Shown here: positions 16,786 through 28,185 of the stretch, in pieces | Position numbering within the stretch: the stretch's first letter is position 1 | Layout of the letters: every line of letters starts with the position of its first letter | From: Phaeobacter piscinae | GTDB lineage: Bacteria; Pseudomonadota; Alphaproteobacteria; Rhodobacterales; Rhodobacteraceae | NCBI RefSeq assembly: GCF_002407245.1 | Contig: NZ_CP010681.1 | Coordinates: 1,798,001-1,862,000 of the forward strand | Direction: 5' to 3' | DNA: 64,000 nucleotides | Program-made: the position numbers and the translations under genes | Notes under the pieces: generated by a model | What the model was told of the DNA's origin: nothing | What the model saw: the letters and a program-made list of their open reading frames with translations, nothing else | The model's database searches: none

Positions 16786-18744
16786 ATGCCTATCCAACTT
16801 GACCGCCGGTCCTTTCTGGCTGGCAGCGCTGGTCTGATTGCGCTGCATCCGTTTTCTGTTCAGGCGGCCTCCAACCAGGTGCATCTGCGCCTGATGGAGA
16901 CCACCGACCTGCATGTGCATGTGTTTCCCTATGATTACTACGCCGACAAGCCGCGCGATACGGTGGGTCTGGCCCGCACCGCCTCGCTGATCGGCGATAT
17001 CCGTGCTGAGGCGACCAATTCACTGCTGCTGGACAATGGCGATTTCCTGCAGGGCAATCCGATGGGCGACTATATCGCCTATGAGCGGGGCATGAAGGAA
17101 GGCGACACCCATCCAGTCATTCAGGCGATGAATGCGGTGGGCTTTGATGCCTCGACGCTGGGCAACCATGAATTCAACTACGGGCTGGATTTCCTGATGA
17201 AATCCCTCGCCGGGGCCGATTTCCCGGTGGTCTGTGCCAATGTTGCCAAATCCACCGGCGCCGGGCCGCGCGACGACACAACCCTGCTGCCGCCTTATGT
17301 CATTATGGAGCGCGAGCTGACCGATGGCGCAGGCAATACGCATGCGATCAAGATCGGCCTCATTGGCTTTGTCCCGCCGCAGGTGATGAACTGGGACCGC
17401 CGCCATCTGGAGGGCAACGTTCAGGCGCGCGACATTCTGGAAACCGCCCGCGCCTATGTGCCGGAGATGAAGGAAAAAGGGGCCGATATCATTATCGCGC
17501 TCTCTCATTCCGGCATTGGCAGCGCGCAGGAAGCTGATGGGATGGAGAACGCCTCGGTCCCGCTGGCGGCGGTTGAGGGCATTGATGCCATTATGACGGG
17601 CCATTCGCATCTGGTCTTCCCCTCCTCCACCTATGCGGATTTTGCCGGGGTCGATGTCGACAAGGGCACTATCCACGGCACCCCTGCCACCATGGGCGGG
17701 TTCTGGGGCAGCCATATGGGTCTGATTGATCTGATGCTGGAGCGCGATGGTGCTGGCTGGCGCGTCGTCGGCCATGCGTCAGAAGCGCGGCCAATTTCTC
17801 GGCGCGAAGAGGACCGATCCATCACTGCCTTGGTCGACAGCGCACCGGCAGTGCTGGCGGCAGCACAGAAAGAGCATGATGAGACGCTGCAATATGTGCG
17901 CCGCGCCGTGGGCAAGACCGACGCGCCGTTGCACAGCTATTTTGCGCTGGTCGCGGATGATCCCTCGGTGCAGATCGTGTCGATTGCCCAGACCTGGTAC
18001 ATTGAACAGATGCTGAAAGGCACCGAACATGAAGGGCTGCCGATCCTCTCTGCAGCGGCCCCGTTCAAGGCCGGCGGTCGTGGGGGTGCCGAATACTACA
18101 CTGATGTGCCTAAGGGCGATGTGGCGATCAAGAATGTCGCCGACCTCTACCTCTACCCCAACACCGCCCGTGCGGTGCGGGTGACCGGCGCGCAGGTCAA
18201 GGACTGGCTGGAACGTTCTGCCGGCATGTTCAACCAGGTCACCCCCGGTGAGGCGGATCAGGTCCTGCTCAACCCGGCCTTCCCCAGCTACAACTTTGAC
18301 GTGATCGACGGGGTGACCTATCAGATCGACCTGTCGCAGCCTTCGAAGTTCGGCCCCAAGGGCGCGTTGGAAAATCCTGACGCCAATCGCATCGTCAATC
18401 TTGAGTTCAACGGCGCGCCGATCGACCCCGCGCAGGAGTTCATTATCGCCACCAACAATTACCGCGCAGGCGGCGGTGGCGCCTTCCCCGGCGCGATGGG
18501 TGATACGGTTGTCTTTGAGGGGCCAGACACCAACCGCGATGTGATCGTGCGTTATATCGTTGAGAAGGGCACCATCAGCCCGCGGGCGGATGCCAACTGG
18601 CGGTTCGCCCCGCTTGGGCAGACCTCCGTGCTGTTTGACACCGGCCCAAAGGCGGCGACTTATGTCGACAGCGTCGAGAGCATTGCGATTGAACCTGCAG
18701 GTGAAGGCCCGGATGGCTTTGCACGCTACAGGATTTCACTGTGA
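16786..18744 (+). CDS. cpdB: Periplasmic 2',3'-cyclic nucleotide phosphodiesterase / 3'-nucleotidase
   Basis: 652 aa, releases phosphate and nucleosides from extracellular nucleotides. A Tat-type signal ([11 protein letters not shown], then Leu/Ala-rich to VQAA) leads it. The metallophosphoesterase domain shows [44 protein letters not shown] and [10 protein letters not shown] for the two-metal site. The C-terminal 5'-nucleotidase domain contains [32 protein letters not shown] and [13 protein letters not shown]. Start at 16786 is preferred over 16750 because GGGAGCG precedes it and the signal peptide begins there. Single gene; useful in phosphate-poor seawater. Confidence 0.93.
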   Translation: MPIQLDRRSFLAGSAGLIALHPFSVQAASNQVHLRLMETTDLHVHVFPYDYYADKPRDTVGLARTASLIGDIRAEATNSLLLDNGDFLQGNPMGDYIAYERGMKEGDTHPVIQAMNAVGFDASTLGNHEFNYGLDFLMKSLAGADFPVVCANVAKSTGAGPRDDTTLLPPYVIMERELTDGAGNTHAIKIGLIGFVPPQVMNWDRRHLEGNVQARDILETARAYVPEMKEKGADIIIALSHSGIGSAQEADGMENASVPLAAVEGIDAIMTGHSHLVFPSSTYADFAGVDVDKGTIHGTPATMGGFWGSHMGLIDLMLERDGAGWRVVGHASEARPISRREEDRSITALVDSAPAVLAAAQKEHDETLQYVRRAVGKTDAPLHSYFALVADDPSVQIVSIAQTWYIEQMLKGTEHEGLPILSAAAPFKAGGRGGAEYYTDVPKGDVAIKNVADLYLYPNTARAVRVTGAQVKDWLERSAGMFNQVTPGEADQVLLNPAFPSYNFDVIDGVTYQIDLSQPSKFGPKGALENPDANRIVNLEFNGAPIDPAQEFIIATNNYRAGGGGAFPGAMGDTVVFEGPDTNRDVIVRYIVEKGTISPRADANWRFAPLGQTSVLFDTGPKAATYVDSVESIAIEPAGEGPDGFARYRISL

Positions 18745-18783
18745 ACAAACTGTTTCCGTTTTGAGTGAAATATACCGATCCAT

Positions 18784-18811
18784 GCCGCCCGGTGACACGT
18801 CGCCGGGCGGC
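18784..18811 (+). terminator. Hairpin after cpdB
   Basis: GCCGCCCGG and CCGGGCGGC with a ten-base loop, 40 bp after the stop. The stem is perfect but no T tract follows, so termination here may be partial. Confidence 0.5.
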
Positions 18812-19042
18812 AGATCTAGGCGCACACGCCCCGCTTGCACACTATTTGTTGCGGCGCGCCCTAAAGGTTAATTTTTACAAATTTCGAGCAAAATTACGCT
18901 CTCCTTACTCTTTTTTAGGCATTTGTTTGCCAAATTTCTGCCCCCTTCTTGCGACAGAGTTTTCCGACATGCCATGTGTCGGACAACGCTGAACACCAGC
19001 AGTCCGCGTCAAGACGGTTGATATGCAAGAGGAGCAGTGACG

Positions 19043-20311
19043 ATGCCAAACGGCAGTTTCAACGACTTTCGCAATGCGCTTCTGGCGTTTGAATCCGGCT
19101 GGGACCGGGACCGCTACGATGCCGGGCAGATCAGCGATGCACAGCTGACACAATGGGCTGGTGCGCCGGTTGGCAGTTTTTATCAGGGCCTGAGCAGCTG
19201 GGGCCAGCTGAACGCGACCCAGTGGCGCGATATGGCCTATCACTCGACAAACTCGCTGGGCTTTGTCGGCTATCAGTTCGGCGAGGCGCTGCTGATTGAC
19301 CTCGGCTATTACCGGGATGATTTTTACTACCTGGGCGGTGATAGCATCAACCGCTGGGACGGCACCTGGACCGGTAAGAATGGCGTCAACAGCCTGGATG
19401 ATTTCAAGACTCATGCCGCGCAGGACACAGCCATCAATGAGGCCTTTGGCTATAATTTCGAGATGCTCAGCTACTATCTCGGCCAGCAGGGGCGCAGTCT
19501 CGCCGATTACGTAGGTGAAACTGTCTCCTACCGCGATGTGAATGGCGCCATGGTTGAGGTTACCCTGTCCCTGACCGGGTTGATGGCCGCCGCACATCTG
19601 CGCGGTGCTTCCGGGGTGGCGACGCTGCTGCTGAGCGATACCGCGTCGACGGATGAATACGGCACCTCGATTCTGAAATACGTTAGGGATTTCGGCGGCT
19701 ACGACAGCCCCACCGCCGACGCGCTGATCGCTTTCTGGCAGGATCGCAAGGCAGGCGGCAACGCGCCGCTGGATATGGGCGAGCCTGAAGTGGGGGAAAC
19801 CCTGCTGGGAACTGTGAGTCGCGATGTGCTTGACGGAACGGGAGCGGATGATCTTATTTCCGGCCGAGGTGGCAATGACCGGCTTGCCGGACGTGCCGGC
19901 GATGACGACCTGCGCGGCGGCGGCGGACGCGATCGGCTGATTGGCCAGAACGGTGACGACAAGCTGAATGGATCCCATGGGGCTGATACGATCCGTGGTG
20001 GTGCGGGCAATGACACGCTGGTTGGCGGCAACGGCAATGACAAGCTGTTCGGCCAGCAGGGCAACGACCTGCTGATCGGCGGCAACGGCGCCGATACATT
20101 TGCCTTTGGCAGCAATCACGGGCGCGCGCGGATCCGAGACTTCGAGATCGGAACCGACAAGATCGATATCCTCAGCGGGGCTGAGACCCTCAATCAGGTA
20201 GATTTCACCGCGAAAGGCAATCACGTTGTGATGGCCTTCGACAACGTGGTTGTAACGGTGGAGAATGTTTCGGTGGCGGAGTTGTCAAACTCCGATAACT
20301 TTTTGTTCTGA
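19043..20311 (+). CDS. RTX secreted protein with lysozyme-like N-terminal domain
   Basis: 422 aa, no signal peptide. Residues about 5-240 resemble lysozyme/transglycosylase-like tail enzymes: Glu17 in LLAFESGWD, then NSLGFVGYQFGEALLIDLGYY and LTGLMAAAHLRGASG followed by DEYGTSILKY. Residues about 265-355 hold roughly nine glycine/aspartate RTX repeats of the GGxGxDxLx type that bind calcium. A C-terminal domain ends in NFLF, typical of type I secretion signals. The likely fate is export by a type I system and folding in external calcium. ATG 19043 is chosen since AAGAGGAG lies eight bases before; GTG 19037 is too close to it. The hydrolase reading is inference from motif order; no transporter genes are adjacent. 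Confidence 0.78.
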   Translation: MPNGSFNDFRNALLAFESGWDRDRYDAGQISDAQLTQWAGAPVGSFYQGLSSWGQLNATQWRDMAYHSTNSLGFVGYQFGEALLIDLGYYRDDFYYLGGDSINRWDGTWTGKNGVNSLDDFKTHAAQDTAINEAFGYNFEMLSYYLGQQGRSLADYVGETVSYRDVNGAMVEVTLSLTGLMAAAHLRGASGVATLLLSDTASTDEYGTSILKYVRDFGGYDSPTADALIAFWQDRKAGGNAPLDMGEPEVGETLLGTVSRDVLDGTGADDLISGRGGNDRLAGRAGDDDLRGGGGRDRLIGQNGDDKLNGSHGADTIRGGAGNDTLVGGNGNDKLFGQQGNDLLIGGNGADTFAFGSNHGRARIRDFEIGTDKIDILSGAETLNQVDFTAKGNHVVMAFDNVVVTVENVSVAELSNSDNFLF

Positions 20312-20360
20312 CACTCATTTCCGACGACGGTTGGAGAACCCACGCTCACGTCATTCCGCG

Positions 20361-20392
20361 CCGCCCCTGGATAAACCCAGGGGCGGTTTTTT
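20361..20392 (+). terminator. Intrinsic terminator after the RTX gene
   Basis: CCGCCCCTGG, loop ATAAAC, CCAGGGGCGG, then TTTTTT. Textbook structure 50 bp after the stop. Confidence 0.93.
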
Positions 20393-20444
20393 GCTTGTGA
20401 CGGGGCGTCCTCAGCGGCCCGGGTTGTCCCATTTCTGATCCGGA

Positions 20445-20475
20445 AAAGAAAAAGGCCACCCCCGAGGGGCGGCCT
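20445..20475 (-). terminator. Intrinsic terminator after tig
   Basis: Minus strand: GGCCGCCCC, TCG, GGGGGTGGCC, then TTTTTCTTTT. About 50 bp after the tig stop. Confidence 0.88.
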
Positions 20476-20527
20476 GTTCCATAGTCAGAAGCAAGAGCCC
20501 GCGCGAAGGCGCAGGCCCGAGGTCTGA

Positions 20528-21859
20528 TTACTCGTCTTCCAGGGCCTCAACGGCGGCCTGCAGATCGTCTTTGGAGACCTCTTTTTCTTCCACTTTCGCT
20601 TGTTCGGCGATGTGGTCGATCACTTTGTCTTCAAAAATCGGCGCGCGCAGCTGCTGCTGCATCTGAGCGTTCTGCTGGATGAACTCAAAGAACTGACGTT
20701 CCTGACCGGGGTACTGGCGTGCCTGCTGCATGATCGCCTGGGTCATTTCTGCGTCGGTCACTTCGACTTCGGCTTTCTGTCCCAGTTCTGCCAGCAGGAG
20801 GCCCAGACGCACGCGGCGTTCGGCCAGCTTGTTGTGCTCGTCAGTGGTTTCGATCTCGTCGTGGTCGTGGCCCTGAACCTCGGGGTTTTCCTCGTGCCAC
20901 AGCTGGTGCGCGATCTGCTTGGCTTCTGCTTCGACCAGCGAGGGCGGCAGGTCAAAGGAGACCAGATCGTCCAGCTTGTCCAACAGGCCACGCTTCATCA
21001 CGGCACGGGCCGCGCCGGCGTATTCTGCTTCCAGACGCTCGGAGATCTGAGCTTTCAGGCCAGCGAGGTCTTCGGCGCCGAATTTCTGTGCCAGCTCGTC
21101 ATTGATCTCTGCCGCTTTGGGGGCTTTCACCTCTTTCACGGTGCAGGAGAACACGGCTTCTTTACCGGCCAGAAGCTCGGCCTGGTATTCTTCGGGGAAG
21201 GTGACGGTGACGTCTTTTTCTTCGCCCGCTTTGGTGCCGACCAGCTGCTCTTCGAAACCGGGGATGAAGGAGTTGGAGCCCAGTGTCAGCGGGTAGTCGT
21301 CGCCTGCGCCGCCATCAAAGGCTTCGCCGTCAACCTTACCAACGAAATCGATGACAACCTGATCGCCATCTTCTGCCGCGGCACCGTCTTCGCGGGCTTC
21401 GAAATCCTGCGCGGTTTCTGCGAGGTTGGCCAGCGCTTCTTCGACGGCTGCGTCGTCTGCTTTCACGACCAGCTTTTCCAGCTCAACACCGGAGAGATCA
21501 ACTTCGGGGATCTCGGGCAGTGCTTCATAGGACATCTCGACGTTGACGTCGTCGCCCTCTTTCCAGTCTTCATTGGTCATTTTCACGTCGGGCTGCATGG
21601 CCGGACGGTCACCGCTTTCCTCGAAGTGCTTGTTCATCGCACCGTCGATGGTTTCCTGCATGGCTTCGCCGATCAGACGCTGGCCGAACTGCTTCTTCAG
21701 CAGCGCCATGGGAACCTTGCCCTTGCGGAAGCCTTTCATCTCGACTTCGGGCTGTGCCTCGACCAGTTTCTCATTGACCTTAGCGTCCAGCTCGGCGGCG
21801 GTGACGGTGATCGCGTAACCGCGTTTCAGACCTTCGTTCAGCGTCTCGGTGACCTGCAT
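20528..21859 (-). CDS. tig: Trigger factor
   Basis: Ribosome-bound chaperone, 443 aa. The N-terminal ribosome-docking motif [17 protein letters not shown] is present, followed by an FKBP-type domain ([18 protein letters not shown], then [12 protein letters not shown]) and a long helical C-terminal chaperone region ending in acidic residues. [11 protein letters not shown] is the usual family start, so the second ATG of the ATGATG at 21862-21857 is used; GGGGAAT precedes it. Upstream ATG codons at 21871 and 21931 give extensions not seen in the family. Single gene with terminator. Confidence 0.96.
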   Translation of the reverse strand: MQVTETLNEGLKRGYAITVTAAELDAKVNEKLVEAQPEVEMKGFRKGKVPMALLKKQFGQRLIGEAMQETIDGAMNKHFEESGDRPAMQPDVKMTNEDWKEGDDVNVEMSYEALPEIPEVDLSGVELEKLVVKADDAAVEEALANLAETAQDFEAREDGAAAEDGDQVVIDFVGKVDGEAFDGGAGDDYPLTLGSNSFIPGFEEQLVGTKAGEEKDVTVTFPEEYQAELLAGKEAVFSCTVKEVKAPKAAEINDELAQKFGAEDLAGLKAQISERLEAEYAGAARAVMKRGLLDKLDDLVSFDLPPSLVEAEAKQIAHQLWHEENPEVQGHDHDEIETTDEHNKLAERRVRLGLLLAELGQKAEVEVTDAEMTQAIMQQARQYPGQERQFFEFIQQNAQMQQQLRAPIFEDKVIDHIAEQAKVEEKEVSKDDLQAAVEALEDE

Positions 21860-22006
21860 CATATTCCCCATAGAGATTCGGGGCGCGCGCGCAGGCGCTC
21901 CCCCAGACAATTTGTGGCCTTCTATTTGCACATGAGCGGCGGCGCAAGAGGGATTGCCTCAAGAGCGGCCCCGACCGGGGCGGATGCGGCGTTTTTTGGC
22001 CCTCCA

Positions 22007-22038
22007 AAAGAAAAACACGCCCAAAGGGGGCGTGTTTT
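22007..22038 (-). terminator. Intrinsic terminator after porin
   Basis: AAAACACGCCC (22012-22022) pairs with GGGCGTGTTTT (22028-22038). On the minus strand TTTTTCTTTT follows. It is 90 bp past the porin stop and symmetric enough to work in both directions. Confidence 0.85.
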
Positions 22039-22127
22039 GAGGGTGTGTAGCCCGGTGGAGGGCAATCAGTCTAAGGGCAGGCCGATGCGACAGCCCCGCC
22101 ACAACCGCCCTGCCCCGACTGATTGGA

Positions 22128-23258
22128 TCAGAACTTCCAGCGGGCCCCTGCCATGATGGACGAGGAGTCCTGATAGCTGGTCGCGCTGGTGTCAGAGTAG
22201 GAATAGTCACGGTAGGCGACATAAGTCTCAAGGTTCAGATTGTCGAAATTCTGAACCGCCGCGACGCCCCAGGATTCAGCACTATCACCGCTGGTGACCA
22301 TATCCGAGCCGTCATAGTAATCGATGGCAAAGGAGGTCGCCCCGACGGACAGGAAATTCGCGGTGTAGCCCAGCTTGGCGAAGGCATAATCGCCACCGGT
22401 GTCCCGGTCACCGCCGGCAACAGCGAAGGACACGCCCGATGGCTCATGCAGTGCCGCAAAAGAGGCAACAATATCGCGGGTTTTGCTGCCGGGGCCATTC
22501 TCATTCCACACCGCACCCAAGGCGCCATTGATGGTCAAGTCACCAAGGTCATCATTGGTGTACCGCACCGCAATATCATAGGCTTCGCGATCGGAATTCG
22601 AGCGCAGGATCTCCTCGCCGTAGGACGCAGACACGGTGAAGCCGCTGAATTCCGGCGTATCATAGCGCACCCGGCCCAGGCGACCGCCGTCCAGGCTGCG
22701 GAAGGCAGACCCGATGCTGACGCCGGACAAAGCGCCAGTAGAGGTGCGGAACAGGAAACCGCCAGCAGAATCTGCAATCGAGGATGTCTGGATCACGCCA
22801 GTGCCGGAGAGATCAGATTCCGCCAGCCCATCCGATGCCATAGATCCCTGGCCGAAAGAGAACGTGCCATACCGCGCGGTGGCGTATTGGAGATCAACCT
22901 TGCGGATCCGGGTGCGGTCCCAGCTGATATTCTGAGGGCGCCCATTCTGGTCCACTCCGTCAGAGGAGCGCAGGCCAAACGCGGTCTCGAAATTGAACCG
23001 CAGGGTATTTTCGCCAAAAGGCTGTTCCAGCCAGAACCCGATACGGGAGTTTGAATTGGCGTTGTCGACAAGCGCGCTGAAATCGTCACCGCCGTCGTCA
23101 AACGACTGGAAGGAGGGGTTGAACTGACCATAGTAGCGGAAGGTCCCGCCCGAGCTGTTCTCATAGGTTGGCCCGGCCACCGCAGGCGCTGCGAGGCCGA
23201 CAAAAAGCCCGGAGACCAAGGCCGTCGCCCCGAGGTGAGAGGCAAATCTGGTGTTCAT
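22128..23258 (-). CDS. Outer-membrane porin
   Basis: 376 aa with signal peptide ending LAAPAVAG. The mature part has alternating polar/aromatic strands, a plug-loop region rich in Gly/Ser/Asp, and the C-terminal Phe in GARWKF needed by the BAM machinery. It resembles 16-strand general porins of Rhodobacter. ATG 23258 has GGAG nine bases upstream; the longer frame uses a TTG inside that site. Single gene with terminator and a long upstream region that probably carries regulation. Confidence 0.93.
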   Translation of the reverse strand: MNTRFASHLGATALVSGLFVGLAAPAVAGPTYENSSGGTFRYYGQFNPSFQSFDDGGDDFSALVDNANSNSRIGFWLEQPFGENTLRFNFETAFGLRSSDGVDQNGRPQNISWDRTRIRKVDLQYATARYGTFSFGQGSMASDGLAESDLSGTGVIQTSSIADSAGGFLFRTSTGALSGVSIGSAFRSLDGGRLGRVRYDTPEFSGFTVSASYGEEILRSNSDREAYDIAVRYTNDDLGDLTINGALGAVWNENGPGSKTRDIVASFAALHEPSGVSFAVAGGDRDTGGDYAFAKLGYTANFLSVGATSFAIDYYDGSDMVTSGDSAESWGVAAVQNFDNLNLETYVAYRDYSYSDTSATSYQDSSSIMAGARWKF

Positions 23259-23611
23259 GAGGAGATGCTCCAATATTGTTCAGGGCAGCTCCCTCTCCAT
23301 CCCTGAGGGGCTGACCTGTCGCAGGTGCTATCACGCGTTTTTTCGCTGCAGTAGGCTTGAAATATGCCGCGCCGCTACCCTTGCCAGCTACAGCACCGGT
23401 CCTCTCAAAATTGTGATCAGCCCGCTCCTACGCATGGCTCGCCGAACTCGGCGCGCATGGGTTCAACGGCAAGGGTGTCATCGCGGAACGTAAATCGAGC
23501 TCGGTTTAGGCGCAAAAACAGGTCAAAACATGCAGATTTTTCGCAAGTTTCCATGGTTTGTTAACAGCCCAAAGATAAGCGTAGCGGATCGACAACGCAG
23601 GTACTCAGACT
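23259..23611. other. Divergent promoter region porin/chemoreceptor
   Basis: 353 bp with no gene. It should hold the porin promoter (minus) and the chemoreceptor promoter (plus). A TTAAC half-site lies near 23560, close to the chemoreceptor. Confidence 0.5.
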
Positions 23612-25813
23612 ATGAAATTCAAGACTTCCATCAAGACGGCCGTATTTGTGATCGTCTTTCTTGCCAGCGCGGTCATGTTCGCCCTAATCGGACTGTCGCG
23701 ATACACGGATCAGCTCCGCACAGAGATTGAGGCGGAGGTCGCAGCGGTCGAAGGATTTGCGCAGACTCTGGCTGAGGTCAGTTCGGATTTTCAAAACACT
23801 CGCCTCGTCGAGATGAGTTTTCGCCTAAAGCCGAGCCATGACATCCTTGTTACTCAAGCAGACACAATGGCCCATCTCAGCAATCGACTGGAGACCGCAA
23901 CCCTGCAAATTGCGGAACTGGACGGCATGGCGGAGGCTGCGGAATACCTAGCTCAGCTGGTGGCTGGAATCACTGCTTATGAGGCCGGTTTCGCCAAGGT
24001 GGTCGCAAGTCAGGAACGGCTTGGGTTCGACGAGACCAACGGACTGCAAGGGGCACTACGCAGCTCAGTGCGCAGTATCGAGAAGGCGCTGGAAGCCACT
24101 GTCGAACCTGAGATGAAGATCAAGATGTTGATGATGCGTCGACATGAGAAAGATTTCATCATGCGCCACGCCGAAAAATATATTGAGCGTCTGAACGCGC
24201 GGGTCGATGAATTCCGGGCGTTTCCAGGCAGTTATTATAAAAACATCTCGCAACGCGCTCGGATCGGCAGCCTGCTGACCACCTATCAGAAATCCTTCAA
24301 CGCCTACGCCGAGGAAATTACTCTGACTGACAGCCATTATAAGGATCTGGACGCGATAGAGAAAGCTGCCGAACCTGTGTTGGCCGCGATGGACGAGCTG
24401 ACCACCGCCCGTCTGGACATGATCCATGCCAGCGCGGCCGAGGCGATCAGCACCGCCAATTCCAATGCGCTGAAGGCCGGGCTTGGCGGACTTGGCATCT
24501 TTGTCGTGGTGGCGTTCTTCCTGGCCATCGGCATCTCGCGGCCGCTGTCGCGGGTCAATGTGGTCCTGCAGAAAATCATGGCCGGTGATTTCTCCACACC
24601 GGCGCCGCAATCGCGCATCCGGGAGGTTTCGACCATTGCCACCGCCGTCGAGGAGCTGCGGGCCGACAATGAGATGAAGGACCGGCTGACACGCGATATC
24701 TCTGAGGTAATCCGTGCCTGCGCAGCCGGTGATTTCTCCAAACGCTTGCAGGTGGAGGGAGCCAGTGGTTCCTTTGCGGACCTGGGCCGCGGTGTAAACG
24801 CTATTGGCGAGGCCGCCGAAGGCGGGCTGGGCGACATTCGCCGGGTTCTGGACACGCTGGCTGCCGGCGATCTGACCCAACGGATGCCAGATGGCCAGAA
24901 GGGTATTTTCAAGGAGATCGCCAGCGCCGTCGACAACCTCAGTGACAATCTGACCGGAATGGTCCAGCAACTGTCGCACAGCAGTGAGGTGCTGAATTCC
25001 ACCGCCGCAGAAATCGCCGCCGCTGCAGATGACGCTTCGCGCCGGGGCGAAACCTCTGCCGCCTCACTCGAGGAAACAGCCGCGGCCCTGCAAACGCTGG
25101 ACGATACTGTCCGGGGCACCGCGGAAGGCTCGGAACAGGCCAAGGATATCGTGCGCGACGCCTTCACCCAGGCGCGCACCACCAGCGAACTGGCCAGCCA
25201 GACCATCAGCGCCATGCAGCGGATCGAGGATTCTTCCGGCGCGATCGCGAAGATCACCGACCTCATCGAGGATCTCGCTTTCCAGACCAACCTTCTGGCG
25301 CTCAACGCCGGGGTTGAGGCCGCCCGCGCCGGCGAGGCCGGTCGTGGATTTGCGGTCGTCGCCTCCGAAGTACGCGGCCTTGCGCAGCGCTCTGCCGATG
25401 CGGTTCAGGAAATCAATCAGCTGATCGACGTCAGCACCCATGAGGTGGCACAGGGGGTGAAACTGGTCGATCAAACCGGCACAGCCCTCGCCTCCATTCA
25501 AAGTTCCGTGGAAGCGGTGGTGGGCAAGGTCGAACAGATTGCCGCCACCACGGTCGAGCAATCCAACGGGCTTTCCGAGGTCAACACCGCGGTTGTCAGC
25601 CTGGATCAGAATGCACAGAAAAACTCCGCCATGCTGGAACAGACCGCCGCTGCCGGCCAGATGCTGCGCGAGGAAGCCCAGACATTGGTGCAGGCGGTTT
25701 CGGGCTTTACTATCCTGCCAACCGGCAGCGTCAACAGCGGTTCCCCAGCAGCCTACGACTGGTCCGGGTCAACTTTTGATGAAATGGAGCAGCCTCATGC
25801 ACGCTCAGCCTGA
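23612..25813 (+). CDS. Methyl-accepting chemotaxis protein with HBM sensor
   Basis: 733 aa. Membrane helix 1 at about 9-28, a large helical periplasmic sensor to about 288, helix 2 at about 290-310, HAMP regions (two in tandem, with [29 protein letters not shown] between), then the methyl-accepting signalling hairpin. The sensor contains [20 protein letters not shown], typical of the helical bimodular (HBM) type that binds organic acids in studied cases. The kinase-contact tip [18 protein letters not shown] is intact at about 557. A WxxF-type receptor tail is absent. Ligand cannot be named. Confidence 0.93.
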   Translation: MKFKTSIKTAVFVIVFLASAVMFALIGLSRYTDQLRTEIEAEVAAVEGFAQTLAEVSSDFQNTRLVEMSFRLKPSHDILVTQADTMAHLSNRLETATLQIAELDGMAEAAEYLAQLVAGITAYEAGFAKVVASQERLGFDETNGLQGALRSSVRSIEKALEATVEPEMKIKMLMMRRHEKDFIMRHAEKYIERLNARVDEFRAFPGSYYKNISQRARIGSLLTTYQKSFNAYAEEITLTDSHYKDLDAIEKAAEPVLAAMDELTTARLDMIHASAAEAISTANSNALKAGLGGLGIFVVVAFFLAIGISRPLSRVNVVLQKIMAGDFSTPAPQSRIREVSTIATAVEELRADNEMKDRLTRDISEVIRACAAGDFSKRLQVEGASGSFADLGRGVNAIGEAAEGGLGDIRRVLDTLAAGDLTQRMPDGQKGIFKEIASAVDNLSDNLTGMVQQLSHSSEVLNSTAAEIAAAADDASRRGETSAASLEETAAALQTLDDTVRGTAEGSEQAKDIVRDAFTQARTTSELASQTISAMQRIEDSSGAIAKITDLIEDLAFQTNLLALNAGVEAARAGEAGRGFAVVASEVRGLAQRSADAVQEINQLIDVSTHEVAQGVKLVDQTGTALASIQSSVEAVVGKVEQIAATTVEQSNGLSEVNTAVVSLDQNAQKNSAMLEQTAAAGQMLREEAQTLVQAVSGFTILPTGSVNSGSPAAYDWSGSTFDEMEQPHARSA

Positions 25814-26407
25814 TTCCAGCGTGTAACAAGTCACAGATCGCAGTCGACCAAACAGAGAGACATCCGAAATTTCGGGTGTCTCTCGAGTCTGGGCGACCTT
25901 CTGCTCCCTGCCGCAGCCACTGAAAGGTAAACGCGCGTTAAGGTCAGTTGGACACTACGACATTGGGTGTGGACACAGAGGCCAAGCGAATGACAGTGCT
26001 GTTTTTGGACAGCGAAGTCTCCCGGGGGGCAATCCCCGTCCCGCAACCGTGGCGGATCTGCTGCATGTGGCTGGGCGCTGTCAGCGCGGTCCGCTGTCGC
26101 CACCTAAGGCTGATTTCGCGTCTGGTGGTCGTGACAAATCAACTATCAAGTCCAGAGAATAGTCAGAGGTCTGATCGGATCATCTGGCCGGAGATCGACG
26201 CTCAGTACGTTACGTGGCTGCATGATCATCACACGAAAACTCAGCATCTCGCGCCGCGCCGACCTCAGTCCTGGACAGAGTATATACGCAGAGTAACTGT
26301 GCACCCTCAACAGCCAAACGAACTGGAACATTTGACGAACACATTGTGAATTTGGTCGATCCAGATATCATTTAATCAAATACTCGCAGTGCAAGGGGGA
26401 TGGCACC
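25814..26407. other. Gene-poor region after the chemoreceptor
   Basis: About 590 bp. Apart from a long hairpin at 25855-25884 I see no gene; a plus-strand frame at 25948-26349 has mixed composition, many rare residues and no ribosome binding site. It marks the left edge of the accessory segment. Confidence 0.5.
25855..25884 (+). terminator. Long hairpin after the chemoreceptor
   Basis: GAGAGACATCCGAAA pairs with TTTCGGGTGTCTCTC over 30 bases with one T-G pair in the middle of the arms and no loop in DNA. No T tract follows. It may stop transcription or be a protein site. Confidence 0.45.
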
Positions 26408-27100
26408 ATGTGTGGTAGATTGGGACGGCCGGATCTTACATGGCAGCAACTCTATGAGATGGAACGGCGGTTTCTCGGACCCTCTGTCCCGGTGCGGGAT
26501 CCCAATGCGGTAGAGCTGTCAGCAAGCTGGAATGTAAAACCAACGCAACTGGTAGACATAGCCTATCTGGATCAAACGCAACTGATCAGTACCACCGCCC
26601 GCTGGTGGTTCGTGCCGGAGTGGTTTAAGGGAGATGTGCACGACTGGCGGCACACCACTTTCAACGCGAAAATCGAAACGGCTCATAGTTTGCCGAGTTT
26701 TCGGTCAGCCTGGAAATCCCAACGCTGCATCATCCCTGCGTCAGGCTACTACGAGTGGACCGGCCCCAAAGGTCAAAAACAGCCCTGGTGGGTGACCACG
26801 AGCAGAAACGCACCAGCTTTGTATTTTGCCGGACTATACTCTCGTCCTGATAGGGATCTGCACACCTGCACCATATTGACTCGCGCAGCATTGCCGCAGA
26901 TTGCCGAAATCCACAACCGCTCACCGGTTATCCTTGATGAGGACCATATTTACCCCTGGTTGTCTGGCCAGTCGGATCGCAACGAAGAGCAGCAGCTGGG
27001 GCAGGTCTGGGACGGTCGAATGAAGGCCCACAAGGTTGCCCCGTTTGGTCGCGATGACGATGGACTGGAGCTGATCGAACCCATTGACGAGCTGTTCTAA
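26408..27100 (+). CDS. SRAP-domain protein (HMCES/YedK type)
   Basis: 230-aa protein that, in characterised homologues, crosslinks to abasic sites in single-stranded DNA through its N-terminal Cys. Cys2 follows Met1 (MCGR), FNAKIET carries the conserved Asn (residue 86), Glu116 is in GYYEW and His169 in IHNRSPVIL, where most relatives have HxRMP. A GGGGGATGGCACC stretch precedes the start. It stands alone between two gene-poor stretches. Confidence 0.92.
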   Translation: MCGRLGRPDLTWQQLYEMERRFLGPSVPVRDPNAVELSASWNVKPTQLVDIAYLDQTQLISTTARWWFVPEWFKGDVHDWRHTTFNAKIETAHSLPSFRSAWKSQRCIIPASGYYEWTGPKGQKQPWWVTTSRNAPALYFAGLYSRPDRDLHTCTILTRAALPQIAEIHNRSPVILDEDHIYPWLSGQSDRNEEQQLGQVWDGRMKAHKVAPFGRDDDGLELIEPIDELF

Positions 27101-27780
<680 letters not shown>

Positions 27781-28107
27781 ATGCGCCTATTAGCCGTCAT
27801 CATTCTGACCAGCCTCATGATGCTGTCCTCTTTGCCGCAGCATGCTTCGGCAGAGGCGACGATGCATGATTGTCCTTCCTGCGCAGAGATGATGACTTTT
27901 GCCGAGCATCAGATGCCTGCTGAACGACACCAATCTGACGAGCATTGCGCAGATATGACGACCTGCGCCACCATGGCTGTTCTCTCCGGCAGTGAAATGG
28001 TCCCCAACGAGGATCTTTTGCGCCCCCGGCCAGCATGGCCAGCGCCCCGGTATGGTACCGCGGTCAACCTGTCGCTGAAACTACCACCTCCGCGCGCTTT
28101 ATCCTGA
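27781..28107 (+). CDS. Small periplasmic Cys/His/Met-rich protein
   Basis: 108 aa. Signal peptide to about residue 24 (HASA). The mature part begins with a dense metal-ligand stretch: MHDCPSCAEM, then EHQMPAERHQSDEHCADMTTC, and ends NLSLKLPPPRALS. It is the first gene of the plus-strand copper unit, 78 bp before a cytochrome c. A protein of similar size and layout begins the opposite copper unit (36613-36966). I infer copper binding; no family is certain. Confidence 0.72.
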   Translation: MRLLAVIILTSLMMLSSLPQHASAEATMHDCPSCAEMMTFAEHQMPAERHQSDEHCADMTTCATMAVLSGSEMVPNEDLLRPRPAWPAPRYGTAVNLSLKLPPPRALS

Positions 28108-28120
28108 TCCACGGAAGTCA

Positions 28121-28139
28121 GGGCAAACCGCGTTTGCCC
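28121..28139 (+). promoter_or_regulatory. Hairpin between leader gene and cytochrome c
   Basis: GGGCAAAC, loop CGC, GTTTGCCC. It lies in the 78-bp gap after the small metal-binding gene, without a T tract. It could be a partial terminator, an RNA processing site or an operator. Confidence 0.4.
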
Positions 28140-28185
28140 GCAGCAACATCGCTCAGATAAACATTGCGGAAGACAGGATAAATTT

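Noticed and set aside
20600..22156. 518-aa plus-strand frame opposite tig
   Set aside because: Phe/Gly-rich translation is the mirror of the trigger-factor Lys/Glu codons; no start signal.
25948..26349. Plus-strand frame of 133 codons after the chemoreceptor
   Set aside because: Unusual composition, no ribosome binding site and no family; the region looks non-coding.
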